Assembly: GCF_039541815.1 (NCBI RefSeq) | Contig: NZ_BAABGY010000001.1 | Span: 310,001-374,000, forward strand | Length of the DNA: 64,000 nucleotides | Direction of reading: 5' to 3' | Source: Flavisolibacter amylovorans | Lineage (GTDB): Bacteria > Bacteroidota > Bacteroidia > Chitinophagales > Chitinophagaceae | Shown: one piece after another, positions 31,581 through 39,600 of the stretch | How the letters are laid out: every line of letters begins with the position of its first letter | Position numbering within the stretch: position 1 is the first letter of the stretch | The notes under the pieces: model-generated | Seen by the model: the letters and a program-made list of their open reading frames with translations, nothing else | What the model was told of the DNA's origin: nothing | The model's database searches: none | Made by a program: the position numbers and the translations under genes

Positions 31581-31881
31581 TACCGCAGGCGGTCAAGCAG
31601 TGGGGTTACTTCAAAACCTCCAAATGTTACACCTCCGCCATTACCGCCCGCGGCTTTTGAAGCAGTAGCTCAGTGGTAGAGCAATAGTCATCTTTTGAAT
31701 TACCGCGCGGTCCGTTCAGACCTACTTCTATTGGCGGAATGCCCCACAAGGGCTGCCTGGTTCGAGTCCAGGACGTTTGAAGATTATCGCGCGGTCAACC
31801 AGGGATTACTTCATTGGAACTGTCGGTCGCCGGTTCGAATCCGGCCTGCTTCACTCCGCCCGGTCAAGGTCTGCTTACTTC
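31581..31881 (+). repeat. Four 27-32 base repeats with GC palindromes at the tRNA-like locus
   Basis: Copies at 31581-31612, 31701-31728, 31785-31812 and 31855-31881 share TTACCGC, a GCGGTC half, a CAG/CTG-like centre and a TTACTTC end. The core ACCGC(n0-2)GCGGT is a palindrome, also present in a partial copy at 31643-31654. Copies two and three are inside the expanded anticodon loop and both continue into ATTGG. Confidence 0.7.
31659..31853 (+). ncRNA. tRNA-like RNA with an anticodon loop expanded to about 130 nt
   Basis: The ends pair perfectly: GAAGCAG (31659-31665) with CTGCTTC (31846-31852), discriminator A. TA, then D-arm GCTC-AGTGGTA-GAGC (31668-31682) has every conserved D-loop base. 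A follows, then a five-base anticodon stem ATAGT (31684-31688) with ACTGT (31819-31823). Variable loop CGGTC leads to T-arm GCCGG-TTCGAAT-CCGGC (31829-31845). All spacings are those of a 72-nt tRNA, but the loop spans 31689-31818. Inside lie two copies of the GC-palindrome repeat and a second T-arm, CCTGG-TTCGAGT-CCAGG (31756-31772). It is not a group I intron by size. A 7-of-8 -7-like box is at 31570-31577. Confidence 0.7.
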
Positions 31882-31918
31882 CCCCACTTTATGGTAAGCA
31901 GCAGGCCCATTACCGGGT
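31859..31918 (+). other. Extended hairpin in the leader of the RING/TerD gene
   Basis: CCCGGT (from 31859) pairs with ACCGGG (ending 31917), and inside this TGCTTAC pairs with GTAAGCA. The hairpin contains the last GC-palindrome repeat and ends about 20 bases before the ATG, so it could affect translation or processing. Confidence 0.5.
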
Positions 31919-31938
31919 TCATTTTAAAACCAACGCTC

Positions 31939-34179
31939 ATGTACACGCTCATCCCGATCGCCCTCCGCCAGCAGGCCCTCTTCGTGCCTGCCTCCGCCCT
32001 CCAGGGCCCGGAGCCGGCCCAGCCCGCCGCCGCAGCCGCCTTTGTAGCCGACCTGGCCAACGCCGGCTTCGTTCCCTCCACCGCGCTTCTGAAGGCCCTT
32101 CAGTCGTGCAGCGCCTCCTGGCGCGCGAGCCTGCGCCAGGTGCTGCAGGAAGTAACTGGGCAGCAAAAGAACTGGACGCCCCTCGTCAGGGGATGGGACG
32201 TGCCCACCGGCGAATCCTTCCTCGACCACGTCACGACCTTCTTCGCCAACCTGTTTCCGGGCGCGGGCTCCGGCGTGCGGCTCTCCTGCGGTCACCGGAT
32301 CCCGCCCAGGACCTTTCCGCTCGAGCGCTACAACGGTTGCCCTTTCTGCGGCACGCCCTTCGCCGTGGGCACTATCGAGTACAGCAACCAGGGCGGCACG
32401 CTGAAGGTGCTCGACCTCTGGGTGGAGGCCGATGCGGAGGCGCACCTCCGCGCCCTGCTGGCTTCGGCTACCGCACTCGACGCCACGCAGGCCGACAGCC
32501 TGAAGAAGCTGCTCGCGCACTTCCCGCTTCCTGCCGGCCTGTCGATAAAGATGAAGGAGACCGTGATGCTCGTGATCGATGCGTTGGTAGACGAAGGCCG
32601 TGCCGCCGAGGCCCAGTCCTTCTTCACCTCGCCCAACGACATCCTCCGCTACCTGTGGTACCGCCACACGGGCTTCCTGCAGGTGCTGCGCCCGGGTACG
32701 ATCATCAAGCGGTCGCGCAACAACAGCCGCCATCTCGTTGCGCCCTTCGACCGTAGTGCTACGGCCAAGGCAGTGACGAAGGCGTCGCTCAAGCTGCACT
32801 ACAGCCGCCGCCAGGGACGTACCGTGGCCGCGTGGCTTAATGCGCTGCCCCTGTCTGCCGAGAAGATCTGCGAGGAGATGCACCCGAAGCGTGCGCTGTG
32901 GGTGCGCTTCATCCGCGCCCTGCGCCTCGCCGAGCATAGCAAGAAGGAAGTCTTCGCGCCCCTGCGCACCGTGCTCGACCGGTTTTACCGCGGCGACTAC
33001 CCCGTATGGCAAGGCCAGGTAGACCGTGCCCGCAGCGTGCGTGATACGGAGACGACACTCTCCCTGTTGCAGCAGCGTCCCGGTGCCTTTGCCCGGTCGC
33101 TCTTCGCCAACATGCTGTGGCTCGGCCCGCAGCGGGTGACCGCCGCTTTCGCCGGGGTGCAGGCGGCCGTGCCCCCGCGCCTCCTGCTGACGCTCGCGAT
33201 GTATGCCGACCTGTATTTCGAGCGGGGTGGCAGCCGCGTGGTGAAGCCGCTGGGAGGTGTTGCCAAGAAGATCCCGGTGCACGGCCTGCTGAAGGCCTAC
33301 ACCAACGCCGAGCTCGAGGCGATGCGGGCCGCGGTGCGCACCCTGGGCCTCCGCGCGGTAGGGGATCGCTTTGCCCGGCAGGCGGCGAAGGGCCACACCA
33401 TCTATATCGACCCCGCGCTGTACCGTATCCCGCTTGCCATCGGCGATCGCTCCGAAACGCTGCAGGATCTGCCCTCGGCCTTAATGGGGACGCGCTTTGC
33501 CGTGGACGGCAGCACGCTCCGCCTTTTCATGCAGTGGGGCCAGGGCCTGCCGGCGCAGCACCTGGATATGGACCTGAGCTGCCAGGTGGCCTACGAGGGC
33601 CGGAGCGCCTATTGCTCGTTCGCAAACCTCGTGACCACCGGTTGCCGGCATAGCGGCGACATCCGCTCCATCCCCGCACAGGTGGGTACGGCCGAATACA
33701 TCGACCTTGACCTCGACGTGCTGTCGGCCGCGGGTGCGCGCTACGTGACCTTCACCTGTAATGCCTACAGCAACGGCAGCATCACGCCCAACCTCGTGGT
33801 GGGCTGGATGAACAGCCGCAACCCGATGCGGGTGTCGGAGCGAACGGGCGTGGCCTACGATCCGTCCTGCGTGCAGCATATGGCCCGGATCGGGCAGAGC
33901 CTGGCGAAGGGCCTCGTGTTCGGTGTACTCGACGTGGCGGCGCGCGAGGTGATCTGGCTGGAGCTGCCATTTGGCGGACAGCTCGTGCAGGGTATGGACG
34001 CGACCGCCGTGCGCAGCTACCTGCAAAAGCTCGGAAGTAAGCTGACGGTGGGCGAGCTCCTGGCGGTGAAGGCCGAAGCCCAGGGCCTGGTGCCTGCCAC
34101 CGCGCAGGAGGCCGACGAGGTCTACACCGCCGGGTGGGCGCGTGATACGGCGGCCGTTACGGCGCTGATCGCGGGTTGA
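31939..34179 (+). CDS. MXAN_6230/SCO0854-type protein: RING-like zinc finger, helical core, TerD domain
   Basis: 746 residues from the ATG at 31939 (MYTLIPIALRQQALFVP); the longer frame upstream overlaps the tRNA-like RNA. The N-terminal about 100 residues are helical. A treble-clef/RING-like finger follows with Cys117-Gly-His119 (LSCGHRIPPRTFPL) and Cys134-Pro-Phe-Cys137. Residues 150-520 are an alpha-helical region with the family blocks RPGTIIKRSRNNSRH, HPKRALWVRFIRALRLAEH and LLQQRPGAFARSLFANMLW. Residues about 540-630 are a TerD-like calcium-binding fold (HLDMDLSCQVAYEG, CRHSGDIRSI, IDLDLDVLSAAG). TerD proteins belong to stress and phage-resistance modules. Exact biochemical role unknown. 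Confidence 0.85.
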   Translation: MYTLIPIALRQQALFVPASALQGPEPAQPAAAAAFVADLANAGFVPSTALLKALQSCSASWRASLRQVLQEVTGQQKNWTPLVRGWDVPTGESFLDHVTTFFANLFPGAGSGVRLSCGHRIPPRTFPLERYNGCPFCGTPFAVGTIEYSNQGGTLKVLDLWVEADAEAHLRALLASATALDATQADSLKKLLAHFPLPAGLSIKMKETVMLVIDALVDEGRAAEAQSFFTSPNDILRYLWYRHTGFLQVLRPGTIIKRSRNNSRHLVAPFDRSATAKAVTKASLKLHYSRRQGRTVAAWLNALPLSAEKICEEMHPKRALWVRFIRALRLAEHSKKEVFAPLRTVLDRFYRGDYPVWQGQVDRARSVRDTETTLSLLQQRPGAFARSLFANMLWLGPQRVTAAFAGVQAAVPPRLLLTLAMYADLYFERGGSRVVKPLGGVAKKIPVHGLLKAYTNAELEAMRAAVRTLGLRAVGDRFARQAAKGHTIYIDPALYRIPLAIGDRSETLQDLPSALMGTRFAVDGSTLRLFMQWGQGLPAQHLDMDLSCQVAYEGRSAYCSFANLVTTGCRHSGDIRSIPAQVGTAEYIDLDLDVLSAAGARYVTFTCNAYSNGSITPNLVVGWMNSRNPMRVSERTGVAYDPSCVQHMARIGQSLAKGLVFGVLDVAAREVIWLELPFGGQLVQGMDATAVRSYLQKLGSKLTVGELLAVKAEAQGLVPATAQEADEVYTAGWARDTAAVTALIAG

Positions 34180-34200
34180 TGACGCCATGCTGACAATAGA

Positions 34201-34226
34201 AGAAGCCACCAGAGGGTGGCTTCTTT
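34201..34226 (+). terminator. Rho-independent terminator
   Basis: AGAAGCCACC pairs with GGTGGCTTCT (34215-34224), AGAG loop, followed by TT. It ends the RING/TerD transcript. Confidence 0.8.
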
Positions 34227-34403
34227 GTATTTCTACGGGTGCAGCGTGCCTGTTGCCTATTGCAGGTGCGTGGACAGGCCTATTTATTCATTTTTATTTT
34301 ATAAATAACGCCGTGTTAATGTCAAAAAAGTGAAAAATAATGCGGTTTAACTTCGATTTAAACGTTGGCGCACATGCGCATTTTAAACCTGAAACCTGAT
34401 ACC

Positions 34404-35423
34404 ATGATCTTGAAACGTAATTTGGACTTGTTCAATGCTTCCCGCGCCACCCTCCTCCTCGCGCCGGTTACCGATTCCGACTTGGTAACGCATGGGCCGG
34501 AACTGTTCGCGGAAACGAGGGAAGCTGCGCTCGCTTACCTTCTGGACCGTAGGGGGCAGCTCCCATCCACTCCCTTTACTGAGTTCCACCCGTACAAAGA
34601 AAGCTACCCGCTGCGGTCCGAGTTTTCCGTTTACCTGATGGGCACGTTCCCGCCGATCAGCTACCTCCTCGACCTGTTACCGTTGGCGAAGCTCCCGCAA
34701 CTTGTCAAGCCTGGAGGCGGCAGCATCAAAAAGCCCAAAGTGTCTTTCTACCACGGACAGCGTTGCGCGCAATGGAAACTCTTCGACCCACAGCTTATTC
34801 CGAAAACGATTACTCCAGCCAACAGGGCAGCCGTGCGCGCCGCCCTGATAGCTTTTTTACAGGACGCGGGGGTGAATTACGTGGATGTTATTGATGGCTG
34901 CCAGCGGCTTGACTACGATGCCAAAGACAGCCACCTGTTCAATATCTTGCCCAACCTCGCCGCTTTCGAAGCGTTGCTGGCTTGCCCGCACGAAAACCCC
35001 TTGCTTATTTTCAATACATCGTCGGCCTTTGGAACAGGGGGGTTAAACTTCATGGCTGACGGCTCTTTCCAACCGCAGGCCAAGTCGTTCGATATCTTTC
35101 TAGCGGTAGTGCTGGAGATGCAATGTCCCGTTGCCTTTTCGGTCGACGGCGCAGCATGGCTCGCGGTGACGCCGCGAAACGCTGCTGCGATCAAAAGGCA
35201 GATGAGCAGCAAACTCGTGTTCTATATGATGCTTGACAAAAAGGTTTTCAACGTCGTTGCGGGCGTGTCTCCCTCGGGTGCCACACTCAACCTCGGGGCC
35301 AATCCCTGTTTCCAGCAATATTGCCACTCCGCCGGCACTACCGACCAGCAATCATTCAAGCGCTTTGTTTACCGGAATGCGATTCAGAAGAACTTGGGCC
35401 CGCTTTGGAACTTGAACGTCTAA
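34404..35423 (+). CDS. Uracil-DNA-glycosylase-like protein
   Basis: 339 residues from the ATG at 34404; an ATG at 34374 is also in frame. The middle resembles Bacteroidota UDG-superfamily proteins: the water-activating loop YLMGTFPP (about residues 78-85), a FYHGQRCAQWKLFDP segment matching their FYGxRxxxxWxIL block, AFLQDAGVNYVDVIDGCQRL matching the GIGICDIVESC block, and a second-loop candidate LLIFNTSSAFG. These proteins excise damaged bases or bind nucleic acid; activity is not proven here. The leader (34227-34403) is AT-rich with a -7-like TAACTTCG at 34348. Composition is less GC-rich than the RING/TerD gene before it. Confidence 0.62.
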   Translation: MILKRNLDLFNASRATLLLAPVTDSDLVTHGPELFAETREAALAYLLDRRGQLPSTPFTEFHPYKESYPLRSEFSVYLMGTFPPISYLLDLLPLAKLPQLVKPGGGSIKKPKVSFYHGQRCAQWKLFDPQLIPKTITPANRAAVRAALIAFLQDAGVNYVDVIDGCQRLDYDAKDSHLFNILPNLAAFEALLACPHENPLLIFNTSSAFGTGGLNFMADGSFQPQAKSFDIFLAVVLEMQCPVAFSVDGAAWLAVTPRNAAAIKRQMSSKLVFYMMLDKKVFNVVAGVSPSGATLNLGANPCFQQYCHSAGTTDQQSFKRFVYRNAIQKNLGPLWNLNV

Positions 35424-35616
35424 GCTTCCGGTTCAGACACCCGGAAGACGTCCAACGACATCATTCTTCATGTGAATAGAAAAGCGCAACGGAAGAAAAT
35501 CGCGGCCCTTCGCAGCCAAGCTGGCTGGCATTTGAACTTTGTTCGATGTCTTTGGGCACTATTGCTCGCAGCCTTGCTTGCGCAACAAGCCGTCTTTTCC
35601 TTTGCTTTCTTAGCGA

Positions 35617-36267
35617 TCACTCCACCGCAATCATCACCGCAAACCAGGCGGCCGGAAGGTGCCCGGGCTTGTAGTACTCCGATACGTTGCCGTCCAGGTA
35701 CAGCGCGCTGGTGCAGCCTTGCTTCACGAACCAGTCAGCGAACTCCCAGAACGTGACGCCTTCTTCCGAGATGGCGAGCAGCACCTGCCCGTCGGGGAGG
35801 AGGCCTACCCCGTTGCGGATGAGGGAGAGGCCCCGCGGCAGCGCCGGGTTGCGCTTCCCGTTCAGCACCAGCATCGGTGCCGACTGCGTGGCGAAGGTGA
35901 CGCCCCGGGCGGTATAACTACGGGCCGGCTCCACGAAGGCCTTGCCGCCGCGGATGCCGAATACGCCCTGTGGCTGCAGGCCGAAGTTGACCTTCGGGTT
36001 GCTGTAATGCTTCAGCGGGCGGAGCACCCGCCCGCTTTCCACGTACAAGCCCACCGGTGCGAGCGCGGCCGAAAACATGCCTCCGTTCATCGCGAAGCGG
36101 ATCCGGGGCCGCTGTGCCAGCAACCGCTCGAAAGTGGCGTAGGGCTTGCCGTCGGGCGCCTTCCAGTACATCCGGACGGCCGCCGGGGCACCGCGTTGCG
36201 CCACCACCCGCTGGGCAGGAACGCGAAAGGGGAGCAGCAGCAGGAGCGGGAGCAGGAGTCGGGTCAT
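35617..36267 (-). CDS. Phosphodiester glycosidase family protein (NAGPA/DUF2233)
   Basis: 216 residues with signal peptide MTRLLLPLLLLLPFRVPAQ. The family core is clear: IRFAMNGGMFSAALAPVGLY, GVFGIRGGKAFVEP, FATQSAPMLVLNGK, LIRNGVGLLPDGQVLLAISE and ALYLDGNVSEYYKPG near the end. The NAGPA family removes N-acetylglucosamine or similar groups from phosphodiester linkages, and bacterial members act on exported glycans or teichoic-like polymers. It is convergent with the UDG-like gene, and the roughly 190 bases between them contain a CTTCCGG/CCGGAAG hairpin at 35424-35447. Confidence 0.92.
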   Translation of the reverse strand: MTRLLLPLLLLLPFRVPAQRVVAQRGAPAAVRMYWKAPDGKPYATFERLLAQRPRIRFAMNGGMFSAALAPVGLYVESGRVLRPLKHYSNPKVNFGLQPQGVFGIRGGKAFVEPARSYTARGVTFATQSAPMLVLNGKRNPALPRGLSLIRNGVGLLPDGQVLLAISEEGVTFWEFADWFVKQGCTSALYLDGNVSEYYKPGHLPAAWFAVMIAVE

Positions 36268-36642
36268 GGGATGCTTTTTTGCGGAAAATGATGCGGTGCA
36301 GCAGGGGCGCCGTACCTGAAAACGCGTGCAAGATCCTTTTCTTGCCTTCGGCCCTCAAGAACTTACATCGGTACCGCAGCACTCCGGCGAGGCAGGTGTG
36401 CGCATTAAAAGTAAATTAGAAGTTTAGCCGGAAACCGGCCCTCCTGACCGTATAATTACTTACCGGCAGTAAAAAATCCGACATCACATGATAGGGGTAT
36501 TGCTGAGTTGGACAGGGTTGCTTTTATTTGCCACCTCCAATCTTCTGCAAAGCCGCACCCCTTGCGCTGCCTCGTCTATTTTCGAACAGCCCCGGAGGAT
36601 ACTACCCTATCTACGCACCAAACTAACGCTTAATACCGTCAC
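36268..36642. other. Intergenic region upstream of the giant adhesin
   Basis: 375 bases between divergent genes, without a convincing open frame. A -7-like TATTTTCG lies at 36577-36584, about 58 bases before the adhesin start. No perfect promoter or structured RNA was found. Confidence 0.4.
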
Positions 36643-39600
36643 ATGCACACACCCTCTCGGGGCGCTGCCGCTTTACGCAAAGCGGTTACCGCCATCTCCA
36701 TGCTCCTGCTGTCCGGCAACGTGCTGGCACAATGCTTCTCCACGAACCCCACGTACACGCCTACGGCCAATGCCGACGCGGTGAGTACCGGACAGAACAC
36801 GGCGCTTACGCTCACGCCGGCACAGCTCATCGCAAACGATGTGGCCGCCACCGGCAGCAGCGGCGCGCTGGTGATCAACAGCTTTACGCAGCCCAGCTCG
36901 GGAACGCTGACGCAGGACGCGAGCGGTAACCTCGTATTCACCCCCGCGGCGGGCTTCTCCGGCACGGTGACCTTCTCCTACACCATCAAGCACAACGACG
37001 GCCGCATCGCCTTCACCGGCAACGGCCACTACTACGAATACATTCCCGGCTCCATCACCTGGACCGACGCCAGGAATGCCGCGGCTGCCCGCACCTACTT
37101 CGGTATGCGCGGCTACCTCACCACGGTGACCTCGCAGGCCGAGAATGATTTCATCCGCGAGAAGCTCCGGAGCAACTCCTGGCTCGGAGCCTCCGACCTC
37201 GCCTACGAAGGCCAGTGGCGCTGGGTCACGGGCCCCGAAGGGCTGGAGGACGGCGGCCAGGGCCGCCTGTTCTCGCAACAGCAGAAATACGACTGGTGCT
37301 CTGCCGGCACCGGTTACTCCGTTAACGGCAACTACCACGCATGGGCCGGCGCAGAGCCCAACGATTGCGGCTCCTACAACTGGGGCGGCGAAACAGACCC
37401 CTACCGTGCCGGCGAACACGTGGCGCACTTTTACAGCGACGGCAGCTGGAACGACTTTCCCGATAACGCCGGCGTAGACGGCTATGTGGTCGAGTACGGT
37501 GGCCTCGAGTCCTGTTCCCCGCAGCTGACGTCCACCGCCACGGTCACCATCCGCGTGCTGCCTGCGGCAGGCGCCCTGCATTTCGACGGCACCAACGATG
37601 CCGTCAGCTTCAGCACCGCCGCCAGCAACGCAACCAACTTCACGACCTCTTCCAGCTTCACGATGGAAGCCTGGGTGAACCTGGCCTCTACGGGCGGATA
37701 CCAACCGATCTTCACCAACCGCGGCTCCGGCTCTACACAGCCCGGTTTCGCGTTCTTCATTTATGAGGGCAAGCCTTACCTCGAAAGCAACGGCGTCGGC
37801 CTTATGTCGTCGACCGTACTTTCGGCCGGCACCTGGACCCACGTGGCCTTTACTTATAGCAACGGCACCGGTACCTTCTATGTGAATGGCGCCGCCGCCG
37901 GCAGCCGCACGGGGCTGACCCTGCAGGCACACGCAGCTCCCGCCCTCCGCCTGGGGGCCATGCCCGATGGCTGGGCCTACTTCCGTGGTAGCCTCGACGA
38001 GGCCCGGATCTGGAACCGCGCCCTTTGCGCCGGCGAGCTCAATCACTACCGCAACGCCGAAGTTCCCGGTACTGCCCTGAGCGGCCTGCTGGCCTACTAT
38101 AAGTTCAACCACGGCTACGTGGGTGAGAACAACAGCGCATTCACCGTTCTCAAGGACGCATCCGCCAATGGCTACGACGGCACCCTCAACAACTTTGCCC
38201 TCAGCGGCAGCGTCTCGAACTGGGTTGCCGGAAACATAACCACCACGGCATCTGCCTATCCGACCCTTACTGCTTCGATCGCAGCTACCCGCCCGGCCGC
38301 CTTCTGCCAGAACGGTACCCTGGTACTCACCGCCACACCTTCGTCGGGCGTCACGTACCAGTGGTATAAGAACGGAAGCCTCATCGCAACCGCTACTGCT
38401 TCGAGCTACACCGCTTCGGAAGCCGGTGCCTACTATGTAGTGGTGTCGAACGGCTGCACGGCCACGTCCAATACCATCACCGTTACGAACTTCAGCCCCC
38501 TGCAGCTGACGGCTACCGGCAACGCCACTTCGGCCCCTGGCCAGTGCAATGGCTCGGTAACGCTGACGCCCTCCGGCGGCACGGCACCGTATTCATTCAA
38601 TGAGTATGGCAACGACTTTTCGAACACAAGCTTGAGCGGCTTTACCACAAACCTCGGCAGCTTCACTATCAGCGGAGGCATGCTCAACGGGGGCGCTCTT
38701 GCCAGCACCGGCTGGCACAACACCATCCGTACCAACCAGACCTTCGCCCGCACTGCCGGCAAGGCATTTGAAGGAACCTTCAGGCTCGGGGCTTCCGGTG
38801 CTACCTTCATGATCGGCTGGACCACCACCGGCACGTTCAACAACTGGCCGAACATGGTGCATGGCCTGTATGTGTATACGGGCAGTAACCTGACCGTATA
38901 CGAGAACGGAGGGAGCCGCGGCTCACTCAGCAGCAGCAGCATCATCCAGGTCAATACGTCGTACGACTTCCGGATCGAACTGACCACCACCGGAGCCATC
39001 TACCGCGTGCGCCAGACAGGGTCGCCAACGTGGACATGGTCGCTGACCACCAGCGTCACCAACACAAGCCCGGTAAGCCTGGGCGTGACGCACCACTCCG
39101 GTACCTTCACTACCGACAACTGGAGCGTAGGCGGCTCTGCAGCTACCAGCAACCTGTGCGCCGGTACCTACGCCTACACGGTTACCGACGCCAACGGCTG
39201 TATCGCCACGGCTTCCGCTACGGTTGCGGCTGGCCAGCCCCTCAGCGCCACTGCCACCGGCACCAACGCTACCTGCTTCGGTACTTCCACCGGCAGCATC
39301 ACGGTAGCTGCCTCGGGCGGCACTGCACCTTATACTTATAGCATCAACAACGGCACTACCTATGGCGCATCGAACAGCTTCGCCAACCTCGCCGCCGGTA
39401 CTTATACGGTACGCGTGAAAGACAACGCCGGTGTGATCACCAGCGCGCAGACCGTTACGATCGGTCAGCCCGCCGCGGTAACCACCACGATCGCCGCATC
39501 GGGTGCCACCACCTTCTGCGCAGGCGAAAGCGTGACCCTCACCGCCTCCGGCGCCGACACCTATACCTGGAGCAACGGCGCCACCGGCAGCAGCATCACG

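Noticed and set aside
31689..31818. Group I intron in the tRNA-like anticodon loop
   Set aside because: About 130 nt is too short for the conserved group I core. It contains a T-arm and GC palindromes in place of P3-P7 elements.
35472..35756. Possible 94-residue gene after the UDG-like protein
   Set aside because: It has a hydrophobic stretch but overlaps the well-supported phosphodiester glycosidase on the other strand and resembles no family.
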